Shown here: positions 14,694 to 20,793 of the stretch, one piece after another
Layout of the letters: every line of letters begins with the position of its first letter
Position numbering within the stretch: the stretch's first letter is position 1
Origin: CAZADH01 sp964483805
Lineage (GTDB): Bacteria; Muiribacteriota; Ozemobacteria; Ozemobacterales; Ozemobacteraceae
Assembly (NCBI GenBank): GCA_964483805.1
Contig: CAZADH010000087.1
Location: 1-20,793 of the forward strand
Length of the DNA stretch: 20,793 nt
Direction: 5' to 3'
Notes under the pieces: generated by a model
Databases searched by the model: none
Seen by the model: only the letters and a program-made list of their open reading frames with translations
Told to the model about the DNA's origin: nothing
Program-made: the position numbers and the translations under genes

Positions 14694-16010
14694 TCAGACG
14701 CCGGTGCGCAGCACCATGGTCGGCAGGGTGTCGAGCACGATCATCAGGTCCATCGACAGCGACAGGTTCTCGATGTAGAACAGGTCGTACTCGATGTGCG
14801 AGTGGATCGGTTCGCGCAGGGTGCGCGCGTAGATCTGCCACAGGCCGGTGATGCCGGGGCGCACCCCCAACCGTTTGCGTTCGAGTGCATTGTATTGCTC
14901 GACGATGAACGGCATCTCGGGGCGCGGGCCAACGAGACTCATGTCGCCGCGCATGACGTTCCACAGCTGCGGCAGCTCGTCGATGCTGGTGGCCCGCAGC
15001 AGATGCCCGACCCGGGTGATGCGCGGATCGCTCTCGCTCGTCGGCGTGACCGCATAGGCGTCGACCTCGGCGTGCATCGAGCGGAACTTGAGAATGGTGA
15101 ACGGGTCACCGTCGCGGCCGATGCGGGTCTGGCGAAACAGCACCGGCCCCCGCGAATCGAGTTTGATCAGGAGCGCGACCGCGAACAGCAGCGGCGCGAG
15201 CAGCACCAGGAAGAGCGCTGCGACCGCCACGTCGAGGCACCGTTTGGCGGCCAGGGTGAAGCGCCGGCTCTGCGGTGAGGCGAGCGAGACGATGAGCGCG
15301 CCGTCGAAGAACCCGCCGCCGATGTTGCGGGCATAGAAGTTGGTCAACGACGGGATCAGGTGGATCTCGATGGCCGGGTTGCGCGACGCCTCCCGCAGGT
15401 CCCACAGTGTTTCGTAGGTCAGTTGTTCGTCGAACACGAACAGCTCGTCGTAGGGCGCCGAGGCCACCGCCGCCCGCAGGTCGGCTTCCGGAGGCAGCGG
15501 CGTGGGCTGAATGCCCAGCCCCGGACTCTCGCGCAGACGTTTCTCGAACAGGCTGCGCTTCGGGCCGTTGCCCCACAGCAGTGCCCGGCTGACCCCGATG
15601 CCCCGATGGTGCAGGGCGATGCGCGCCCCGCGACTGATCTGGCGCGCCAGCGAACCGAAGAAGACGAACAGCAGCCAGGTCATGCCGACGATGATGCGTG
15701 AGTAGTCGTAACCGTGGTAGAGGAAGGTGGCGGCCATGGTGAGCACGAGCAGGACCAGAGAGGTCTGAAAGTGCAGCACCATCTCGTCGAGGCGGAACAA
15801 CAGCGACGAACGGCGCAGACCGCCACGCGCCAGCATCAAGACCTGCCAGAGGATGACCGCGGTGAGAAGCAATATCGCGTATTGCTTTGGATTGCACAGG
15901 TAGTCGTCGACCTCGAAAAACAGACGGGTGCGGACGAGATACGCGACGACCCCGGCGAGCGACAGGGCAACGGCATCGGCCAGTGCTTGCAGCAGCAGAA
16001 TCAGCACCAC
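14694..16010 (-). CDS. Polyprenyl-phosphate sugar-1-phosphate transferase (WcaJ/WbaP-like)
   Basis: 438 residues from GTG at 16010. Four N-terminal transmembrane helices (about 1-125) are followed by a nucleotide-binding-like cytoplasmic domain, then a fifth membrane helix (LDVAVAALFLVLLAPLLFAVALL) and the catalytic bacterial sugar transferase domain. That domain shows GPVLFRQTRIGRDGDPF, LKFRSM, SIDELPQLWNVMRGDMSLVG, PRPEMP and RPGITGLWQI. It transfers a hexose-1-phosphate from a UDP-sugar to undecaprenyl phosphate, starting exopolysaccharide or O-antigen repeat synthesis at the inner membrane. No glycosyltransferases flank it. The start is odd: six sense codons in frame upstream, after a TAG, encode KRAQA that would suit the N-terminus of this family, and the Shine-Dalgarno before GTG is weak. 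The TAG also ends the upstream gene. Confidence 0.92.
   Translation of the reverse strand: MVLILLLQALADAVALSLAGVVAYLVRTRLFFEVDDYLCNPKQYAILLLTAVILWQVLMLARGGLRRSSLLFRLDEMVLHFQTSLVLLVLTMAATFLYHGYDYSRIIVGMTWLLFVFFGSLARQISRGARIALHHRGIGVSRALLWGNGPKRSLFEKRLRESPGLGIQPTPLPPEADLRAAVASAPYDELFVFDEQLTYETLWDLREASRNPAIEIHLIPSLTNFYARNIGGGFFDGALIVSLASPQSRRFTLAAKRCLDVAVAALFLVLLAPLLFAVALLIKLDSRGPVLFRQTRIGRDGDPFTILKFRSMHAEVDAYAVTPTSESDPRITRVGHLLRATSIDELPQLWNVMRGDMSLVGPRPEMPFIVEQYNALERKRLGVRPGITGLWQIYARTLREPIHSHIEYDLFYIENLSLSMDLMIVLDTLPTMVLRTGV
15869..15885. repeat. AT-rich inverted repeat GCAATA-TCGCG-TATTGC
   Basis: Perfect 6-bp arms inside the sugar transferase gene. CAATAC-type words on the minus strand are the same as in other AT islands (2003, 6528, 14886). 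Confidence 0.45.
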
Positions 16011-16025
16011 GGCCTGGGCTCGCTT

Positions 16026-16895
16026 CTAGCGACGGTCTTGCAGCGCGACGAACAGCCGGTACCAGAGCCAGCCCACCAACAGCGCGAGGACCGTTGCGAG
16101 CGTGACCTGGGCGATGGTTCCGGGCGTGGTGCTCTCGCGAACCACCGTCGGGGACACGCCCGTGGCCGCAGCTTCGCTGGTCGGCGTCGCGGGGCCGGTT
16201 GTCGGTGCCTCGTGGTTCTTGCCGGCCACTGGTGAGATGGGCTTCTCGGCGCTGTCGCGCGAACCCGGATTCCCGGCTCCCGGAGCGGCCAACACCGAGC
16301 GCAGATCGAGCGCTGCGGGGGCCGGGGTCTTGGCCGCGGTCGATACCGGGGATGCGCCCGCGGTCGGGGGCGTTGCCGGTTTCGGCGGCACCGGTGTTGG
16401 TGCCGGGGCTGGCGGTGCGGGTTTCGCGGCCGGTGCTGGCGCCGCCGGTTTCTCGGTGGTTGGGGTGGCGGTGGCGCTGGGGGCTTTGACCGTGCGCTCT
16501 TGCGGCGTCACCACCTCGAAGGCGACCGAGGTCGAGAGCAGTTCGCTGAAGCGGTTCACCTGCGGCCGCTGTTGTTTCGGGAACGGCACCACCATCGCAT
16601 TCTGGGGGCGGTTCGCCGGCACGAAGGTCAGGGTCGTGCCCAGCGCATGGTGCTCGTACTTGACCTTGGCCAGTTCCTGGCGGCCGATGCGCGAGACCAT
16701 CGCTTCTTTGTTGTATTCGCGGGTGTAACACAGAACGTTGTGGTCGGTGAGGATCAACCACAATTCGCCGAGCTTGCCGACCGGCCCCGAGGTCGAGCGG
16801 ACTGCATCGAGCAACTGTTCGCCGGGTTCGAGAAACGGCGCAACGTCGTGTTGGACTTCGGTGGGCAGTGTGATCGTCGGTGGCTTGCGTTCCAT
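16026..16895 (-). CDS. Tail-anchored protein with PH-like N-terminal domain and Pro/Ala-rich linker
   Basis: 289 residues. Start chosen at ATG 16895, with AGGA 8 nt upstream; ATG 16904 (adding MAD) is possible. A longer in-frame extension to 17231 would run across the neighbouring peptidase gene and is rejected. Residues about 1-120 resemble a bacterial PH-like domain: PFLEPGEQLLDAVRST, LWLILTDHNVLCYTRE and strand pairs. Residues about 130-255 are a Pro/Ala/Thr-rich linker. A C-terminal helix (VTLATVLALLVGWLWYRLFVAL) followed by QDRR and TAG would anchor the protein in the inner membrane. The sugar transferase follows in the same reading frame just 15 nt after the TAG, so the two are cotranscribed and could be a split or readthrough fusion. 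Function unknown; a role in envelope polysaccharide assembly is inferred only from this neighbour. Confidence 0.75.
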   Translation of the reverse strand: MERKPPTITLPTEVQHDVAPFLEPGEQLLDAVRSTSGPVGKLGELWLILTDHNVLCYTREYNKEAMVSRIGRQELAKVKYEHHALGTTLTFVPANRPQNAMVVPFPKQQRPQVNRFSELLSTSVAFEVVTPQERTVKAPSATATPTTEKPAAPAPAAKPAPPAPAPTPVPPKPATPPTAGASPVSTAAKTPAPAALDLRSVLAAPGAGNPGSRDSAEKPISPVAGKNHEAPTTGPATPTSEAAATGVSPTVVRESTTPGTIAQVTLATVLALLVGWLWYRLFVALQDRR

Positions 16896-16939
16896 GTCGG
16901 CCATCCTACCACACGAGCCTGTTGGCCTCCATCGCCATC

Positions 16940-16948
16940 TGGTATAAT
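16940..16948 (+). promoter_or_regulatory. Extended -10 promoter of the M28 peptidase gene
   Basis: TGGTATAAT, with TATAAT at 16943-16948. No strong -35; the TG extension may compensate. Predicted start near 16955, leader about 36 nt, then AGGAGGA before ATG 16991. Confidence 0.7.
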
Positions 16949-16990
16949 TACAAAATACTGAACCGTACCCTATCGATTCAGGAGGAACCC

Positions 16991-18328
16991 ATGCTCCGAC
17001 TGGTTGCCCGCACGTCTTTGCTCTTCGCACTGTTTGCCCTTCTTTCGACGGCGGTGGCCATGGCCGAGGCGCCCGGCGTGGTTCGTGATTTCGTCGTCGT
17101 GCTGCCCACCGAGCAGACGCCGCCGATCGTTCGTGACGACGCGGTCGTGCGTTCGTACACCACCTTGGGGCAACAGACTGTCCTGCGGGGTGGCCAATCG
17201 TTGCTCGATCTGTTGCGTCGAAAAAAGACACATCATCGGTCGTTGCCGGTGACGACGGGTGAGACCGTCTTGTTGATGACCACCAAAGACCAGGCGTTGC
17301 GCAACTTCAAACGTCAGGGCGTGAAGGTGCTGGTGCGCACGCAGGGCTTTCTCGTGCTGGTAACCGACCAGACGACCGCAATGGGACTGGCCGACCTGGT
17401 GTCCGATTTCACCCAGATCGAGCCGCTGCCCGAGAACACCACGGTGTTGACGCCGCCCCGCCTGGCCAACAAGACTGCCCGGGTCGATTTCATCAGCGAG
17501 TTCATCAAACAGATCGACCACGAGACCTTCAAGAAAGACGTGCAGGCGCTGGCCGACTTCAAGACCCGCTATACGTACAGCGACGGCGCCAGGCAGGCCC
17601 TCGACTATTGCGAGAAGATCCTCGTCGACTGTGGTCTGAAGGTGCGGCGCATGACCTTCACCAGCGCCGGCCAACCCCGGGAGAATCTCGAGGCCGTGGC
17701 CACCGGGTTCACCCCGTCGCAGGCGGGCGACGTCGTGGTCGTCGGCCACCTCGACAGCACGTCACCGCAGGCCAAGACCCTCGCCCCCGGGGCCGACGAC
17801 AACGGGTCCGGAGCCGCCGGCGTGCTGGCACTGGCCCGCCTGATCAAAGGCCGCACCCATCGGGCCAACGTGCGTTTTCTGTTGGTTCTGGGCGAAGAGC
17901 AGGGCATGCTGGGGTCGAAGGCCTACGTAAATACATTGTCGGAGGCCGAAATCGCCAACATCCGGGCGGTCATCGTCATGGACATGATCGGTTTCGATCG
18001 CAAACCCCCGGTGTCGATCCAACTCGAGACCCTGCCGTTCTGTCAGGAAATGGCCGACCACTGGGCCGATCTTGCGGCCAATTACACCAAGGCGGCGACC
18101 CAGATCTCGACGCATGCTTACGGTTCCGACCACATGCCGTTCCTGAAAAAAGAGGTGCCGACGATTCTCACGATCGAATCGGAGTTCGACGACAACCCGA
18201 CCTACCATCAGATCACCGACACCCCCGAGAAGATCAACTACGAGTTGTGTGCCGAGATTCTCAAGCTCAATGCGGCGGTGATGGCCGAGCAGGCGGCGAT
18301 CGAACGCATGCCCCGGCCGCGGCGCTGA
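16991..18328 (+). CDS. Secreted M28-family zinc metallopeptidase
   Basis: 445 residues from ATG 16991, preceded by AGGAGGA 5-6 nt upstream. Residues 1-24 are a signal peptide (LRLVARTSLLFALFALLSTAVAMA). Residues about 30-165 form an uncharacterised N-terminal region. The catalytic domain has VVVGHLDS (His253), GADDNGSG (Asp269 or 270, bridging), GEEQGMLGS (Glu302 and Glu303), VIVMDMIGF (Asp331) and YHQITDTPEKIN (His406). These complete the two-zinc site of aminopeptidase-type M28 enzymes. The enzyme probably trims amino acids from peptides outside the cytoplasm. It is divergent from the tail-anchored protein gene, with both 5' ends in a 95-bp region. Codons for YVNTL (about 17924-17938) are AT-rich (GTA AAT ACA TTG). 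A strong palindrome lies downstream. Confidence 0.92.
   Translation: MLRLVARTSLLFALFALLSTAVAMAEAPGVVRDFVVVLPTEQTPPIVRDDAVVRSYTTLGQQTVLRGGQSLLDLLRRKKTHHRSLPVTTGETVLLMTTKDQALRNFKRQGVKVLVRTQGFLVLVTDQTTAMGLADLVSDFTQIEPLPENTTVLTPPRLANKTARVDFISEFIKQIDHETFKKDVQALADFKTRYTYSDGARQALDYCEKILVDCGLKVRRMTFTSAGQPRENLEAVATGFTPSQAGDVVVVGHLDSTSPQAKTLAPGADDNGSGAAGVLALARLIKGRTHRANVRFLLVLGEEQGMLGSKAYVNTLSEAEIANIRAVIVMDMIGFDRKPPVSIQLETLPFCQEMADHWADLAANYTKAATQISTHAYGSDHMPFLKKEVPTILTIESEFDDNPTYHQITDTPEKINYELCAEILKLNAAVMAEQAAIERMPRPRR
17927..17939. repeat. AT-rich motif GTAAATACATTGT in the M28 gene
   Basis: GTAAATAC at 17927-17934 in codons Val-Asn-Thr. It differs by a single base from the reverse complement of the element at 12959-12971. 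Confidence 0.6.
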
Positions 18329-18383
18329 CGGCGCCACCCCCCCGCGATTGGCCGGGGAGAATGACCGTCAATGGCCAAAAGAA

Positions 18384-18417
18384 CGGCGCCGGCAGGTCGA
18401 ACGACCTGCCGGCGCCG
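18384..18417. terminator. Bidirectional terminator: perfect 34-bp palindrome
   Basis: Arms CGGCGCCGGCAGGTCG (18384-18399) and its exact complement (18402-18417) are separated only by AA. On the minus strand the stem is followed by TTCTTTT, so it can terminate the esterase transcript. On the plus strand, M28 transcripts end here with a weaker tail. It sits 55 bp past the M28 stop. Confidence 0.8.
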
Positions 18418-18420
18418 TCA

Positions 18421-18439
18421 GTAAATACTGGATATTTAC
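18421..18439. repeat. Intergenic AT-rich inverted repeat GTAAATA-CTGGA-TATTTAC
   Basis: Two head-to-head GTAAATA copies (7-bp arms, 5-bp loop) sit between the GC palindrome and the esterase stop codon. This is the only noncoding copy of the motif in the window, so protein coding cannot explain it. Confidence 0.7.
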
Positions 18440-18446
18440 GTCTGAC

Positions 18447-19181
18447 TCACACGATCCGATCGAGGAAATACGGCATCTGGCGCAACCACCACGGCCAGTC
18501 GTGATTGACATCGTGACCCCACAAATCGACCCAGGCATTGATGCCTTTCTGGTGGAAGATCTCGGCCAGTCGCTTGGTGTCGTCGAGGCATTGTTCCTCC
18601 CATGCGCCCTGCCCGCAACAGACGATCAGGCGTTGGCTGCGAATCTGGTCGAGGAACCAGGGATCGGAGAGACCCGGCAGGTAGTCGATCGGCGAATTGT
18701 GGTAAACCTTGTCGTTGAAGGTGTCGCCAACCATTTGTTTCAACGTGTAGATTCCCGACAAAGCCACCGTGCCGCCGAACACATCGGGATGGCGCAGGGC
18801 AAAATTGACCGCGTGATACGCGCCCAGGCTGCAGCCCGCGGCGATGATCCGGTCGGCACTGTGCTGCAAACCACGGATCAACGGCACTACCTCGTGCACG
18901 ATCGCCCGGTCGTAGTCTTCGTGGCGCTGGGCACGGTCAAACGGGTGGCGGCCCTGGTCGAGCCAGGTCTGGTGATCGATGCTGCCCACGGTGATGAGTT
19001 TGATGCGGCCCGCGTCAATGTACGGTTGCATCGCGCCGACCATGCCAAAATCCTGGGCTTCGTGAAAACTGCCGCCGGCACAGGGGAACATCAGCATCGC
19101 CGGGCCCCAGTGGCCATAGACCATGACCTCGATGTCGTGCCCGAGGGACGGGCTGTGCCAACGGTGGTATTCGGTGTGCAT
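18447..19181 (-). CDS. Alpha/beta-hydrolase esterase-family protein
   Basis: 244 residues from ATG 19181, with AAAGGAC upstream. A longer in-frame start at 19448 overlaps the promoter and radical SAM gene and is rejected. The nucleophile elbow GCSLG (Ser118) lies within IIAAGCSLGAYHAVNFALRHPD, typical of esterase D-like hydrolases. The probable catalytic His is in WGHDVNHDWPWW (His223 or His227). The acid is likely Asp200 or Asp201 in the strand-loop after the CCGQGAWEEQ segment, though I cannot confirm it. No signal peptide, so cytosolic. Family members cleave small acyl esters or thioesters; the substrate is unknown. It is monocistronic with its own promoter and terminator. Confidence 0.85.
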   Translation of the reverse strand: MHTEYHRWHSPSLGHDIEVMVYGHWGPAMLMFPCAGGSFHEAQDFGMVGAMQPYIDAGRIKLITVGSIDHQTWLDQGRHPFDRAQRHEDYDRAIVHEVVPLIRGLQHSADRIIAAGCSLGAYHAVNFALRHPDVFGGTVALSGIYTLKQMVGDTFNDKVYHNSPIDYLPGLSDPWFLDQIRSQRLIVCCGQGAWEEQCLDDTKRLAEIFHQKGINAWVDLWGHDVNHDWPWWLRQMPYFLDRIV

Positions 19182-19213
19182 GGGAGTGTGTCCTTTCCGC
19201 GAAGATGCCGGCG

Positions 19214-19242
19214 ATTGTACGCCGGTTGGCCGGTTTCGGCAA
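19214..19242 (-). promoter_or_regulatory. Promoter of the esterase gene
   Basis: Minus strand TTGCCG (19242-19237), 17-bp spacer, TACAAT (19219-19214). Expected leader about 25 nt to ATG 19181. It lies within the 87-bp region upstream of the divergent radical SAM gene. Confidence 0.7.
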
Positions 19243-19268
19243 GCGGTCATCATTGAGGGAAACGAAGG

Positions 19269-20624
19269 ATGAACACTCTCGTCCCCGCACCGCTGACGCG
19301 CCCGACGAACAACGGCGCCGCCCTCGCCGAGAAACTCGAGGTGCTGGCGGCCAGCGCCCGCTACGACGTGTCTTGTGCGTCGAGCGGCAGTCGCCGCGCA
19401 CCACGGGCCGGCGGGGTCGGCAATGCCGCCCCGTCGGGCATCTGTCACACCTGGTCGGCCGATGGTCGGTGCGTATCGTTGCTCAAGGTGTTATTTACAA
19501 ATTATTGCATCTACGATTGTGCCTATTGTCTCAATCGGCGCAGCAACGACCTGCCACGGGCGATGTTCACGCCGGTCGAACTGGCCGATCTGACCATCGG
19601 GTTCTATCGGCGCAACTACATCGAGGGGTTGTTCCTCAGTTCTGGCGTCTGGCAGTCGCCCGACGCGACCATGGAACTGCTGCTGCAGACGGTGCGGTTG
19701 TTGCGCGATACCCATCGGTTCAACGGCTACATCCATCTCAAGGCCATTCCGGGCGCCGATGCGAGGCTGCTCCATGCGGCCGGTCGGTTGGTCGACCGTC
19801 TCAGCGTCAACATCGAGCTGCCCAGCCACGAAACCCTGGGCATCCTGGCGCCTGACAAGACGCGGGCGTCGATCCTCACTCCGATGGCGCGCATTCGCGA
19901 CTGGCATCTGGAGCGGCAGCCGCGCCGGGGTGCGGTGGTGAGCGGCGGTGGGTCGTTCGTTCCGGCCGGTCAGAGCACGCAGTTGATCGTCGGCGCCTCG
20001 CCCGAAGACGACCGGCAGATACTGACCCTGTCGTCGAGTTTGTATGACAAAATGCGCTTGCGTCGTGTCTATTACTCGGCCTATGTTCCGGTGAACCGCG
20101 ATTCACGGCTGCCCGCGGCCGACCTGCCGCCGCTGTTGCGGGAGCACCGGCTCTACCAGGCCGACTGGTTGTTGCGGTTCTACGAGTTTTCGGTGGGTGA
20201 GTTGTTCGGTGACGGGCCGGGGCGGCTCGACGCCGAGCTCGATCCCAAGGTGATGTGGGCGCTGCGCAACCTGCACCGGTTTCCGGTCGAGGTCAACCGC
20301 GCCGACTATGAGGTGTTATTACGTGTTCCCGGTCTCGGCGTGACCTCGGCCCGGCGCATCGTGCAGGCACGCCGGGTTGGCCGCCTGACCCTCGCCGATC
20401 TGCCCAAGCTCGGGGTCGTGCTCAAGCGGGCGCGCTACTTTGTCACGGCCGACGGCGCGTTCGGGGGCAGTGGGGTCGGTTTCGATCCCGACGCCATCCG
20501 CCGCCGCCTGCTGGTGGCGGGCGAACCGGTGACCCGCCCCCGGCAACTGACCTTTGCCGACATGCCGCCCGCCTGGTCCTCGACCCCGGAAGCCTTCGTC
20601 GGTGCCGTGACGGGGCAGTTCTGA
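19269..20624 (+). CDS. Radical SAM protein, putative DNA modification/repair type
   Basis: 451 residues from ATG 19269, with GAGGG about 9 nt upstream. The radical SAM cluster motif is CIYDCAYC (Cys80, Cys84, Cys87). Typical family phrases follow: LFLSSGVWQSPDATME, FNGYIHLKAIPGAD, LSVNIELPSHETL and STQLIVGASPEDDRQIL. Near the C-terminus a helix-hairpin-helix DNA-binding motif is clear (VPGLGVTSARRIVQARR, about 350-366). This combination matches the rSAM_link_UDG family (TIGR03916), known to pair with a UDG-like protein; its reaction is unknown. The next gene overlaps by TGATG and is that partner. Codons for KVLFTNYC just before the cluster are notably AT-rich (TTA TTT ACA AAT TAT). It is divergent from the esterase. 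Confidence 0.92.
   Translation: MNTLVPAPLTRPTNNGAALAEKLEVLAASARYDVSCASSGSRRAPRAGGVGNAAPSGICHTWSADGRCVSLLKVLFTNYCIYDCAYCLNRRSNDLPRAMFTPVELADLTIGFYRRNYIEGLFLSSGVWQSPDATMELLLQTVRLLRDTHRFNGYIHLKAIPGADARLLHAAGRLVDRLSVNIELPSHETLGILAPDKTRASILTPMARIRDWHLERQPRRGAVVSGGGSFVPAGQSTQLIVGASPEDDRQILTLSSSLYDKMRLRRVYYSAYVPVNRDSRLPAADLPPLLREHRLYQADWLLRFYEFSVGELFGDGPGRLDAELDPKVMWALRNLHRFPVEVNRADYEVLLRVPGLGVTSARRIVQARRVGRLTLADLPKLGVVLKRARYFVTADGAFGGSGVGFDPDAIRRRLLVAGEPVTRPRQLTFADMPPAWSSTPEAFVGAVTGQF
19487..19498. repeat. AT-rich motif GGTGTTATTTAC in the radical SAM gene
   Basis: Contains TATTTAC (reverse GTAAATA) at 19492-19498. GTGTTATT also recurs at about 1597 and 20312. It encodes V-L-F-T, just ahead of the iron-sulfur cysteines. 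Confidence 0.5.
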
Positions 20625-20793
20625 TGCACGTGCTTCACTTTGACGGTTCGTTTGGTGACCTGATCCGCGTGCTCGAACCTTGGTTGGCGGCAGGTGCCCT
20701 GCCCGACTCCATCGATCGGGCGGGCGAGCGACAGCCGACGCTGTTTGGCGATGGCGACGACGCCGACGCATCGGCGCCGGCACGACAAAGCAA
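20624..20793 (+). CDS. UDG-like DNA metabolism protein (SAM-linked, DUF4130 type), N-terminal fragment
   Basis: The start ATG overlaps the stop of the radical SAM gene (TGATG), and 56 codons are present before the right edge. The N-terminus reads MHVLHFDGSFGDLIRVLEPW, with a later QPTLFGD. This matches the opening of the TIGR03915 proteins (HxxxFDGSFxxL...LF), which always accompany the preceding radical SAM family. In the full protein, a domain of the uracil-DNA glycosylase superfamily can be fused downstream. The tight overlap indicates translational coupling and a shared function, presumably acting on DNA. The Asp- and Ala-rich tail (DGDDADASAPARQS) leads into the missing part. Confidence 0.8.
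   Translation, partial: MHVLHFDGSFGDLIRVLEPWLAAGALPDSIDRAGERQPTLFGDGDDADASAPARQS

Noticed and set aside
15106..16761. Minus-strand frame of 551 codons overlapping the sugar transferase and tail-anchored genes
   Set aside because: Shifted frame, Arg/Pro-rich nonsense composition; the overlapped genes have family motifs.
16896..17231. N-terminal extension of the tail-anchored protein to a start at 17231
   Set aside because: It would run antisense through the M28 signal peptide and promoter; the ATG at 16895 has an AGGA and gives a normal start.
19182..19448. N-terminal extension of the esterase to 19448
   Set aside because: Crosses a strong promoter and the radical SAM start; ATG 19181 has AAAGGAC and the family N-terminus.
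1264..19498. CRISPR array or tandem repeat for the GTAAATA copies
   Set aside because: Copies are widely and irregularly spaced, mostly inside genes, with no constant-length spacers.
1..20793. Defence island, prophage or integrative element
   Set aside because: No integrase, transposase, restriction, toxin or phage genes; composition is uniform except for the short AT islands.

Overview
The window is about 20.8 kb of high-GC bacterial DNA (roughly 62-65% GC by eye). Its gene content suggests a diderm, free-living, probably uncultivated bacterium. There are two lipoprotein-type secreted proteins, a heterodimeric ABC exporter, an undecaprenyl-phosphate-type sugar transferase, a tricorn protease and a PocR-domain hybrid sensor kinase. 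No gene fixes the phylum. A run of ten Ns at 6192-6201 shows this is an assembled draft or metagenome scaffold. There are no rRNAs, tRNAs, CRISPR arrays, IS elements or phage genes, and the content is mostly housekeeping or envelope-related.

Layout. 1-1022 (-): N-terminal 340 codons of a tricorn protease, running off the left edge. 1260-2237 (+): exported TPR protein, divergent from it. 2250-2369 (-): possible tiny membrane protein with no canonical start codon. 2371-3252 (-): lipoprotein with repeat-like helices. 3417-7056 (-): two-gene MdlA/MdlB-type ABC exporter operon with ATGA coupling; the first gene carries the N gap. 7234-8178 (+): thioredoxin reductase. 8185-10320 (-): PocR-PAS-histidine kinase-receiver protein. 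10584-10772 (-): zinc-type ribosomal protein L28 with a clear promoter and terminator. 10911-12347 (+): leucyl aminopeptidase. 12421-14298 (+): Ig-like lipoprotein. 14325-14642 (+): small Rieske ferredoxin. 14694-16010 (-) and 16026-16895 (-): sugar transferase preceded by a tail-anchored PH-like protein in the same frame, separated by a single TAG. 16991-18328 (+): secreted M28 metallopeptidase. 18447-19181 (-): alpha/beta-hydrolase esterase. 19269-20624 (+): radical SAM protein of the DNA-modification/repair type, overlapping 20624 to the edge (+), the start of its usual partner (the SAM-linked UDG-like / DUF4130 family).

The genes do not form one pathway. The coherent units are the ABC exporter pair, the envelope pair (tail-anchored protein plus sugar transferase) and the radical SAM/UDG-like pair. 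Three peptidases (tricorn, PepA, M28) fall within 18 kb.

The most unusual signal is not a gene. Short AT-rich islands are scattered through otherwise GC-rich coding DNA and share the word GTAAATA, with palindromic best form TGTAAATACA. All seven TAAATA hexamers on either strand are preceded by G. They occur in different reading frames and also outside genes, and several sit in small inverted repeats. This looks like a DNA-level sequence motif rather than a protein requirement. Its function (uptake sequence, nucleoid or chromosome-organising site, methylase target, regulator site) cannot be decided from this window.
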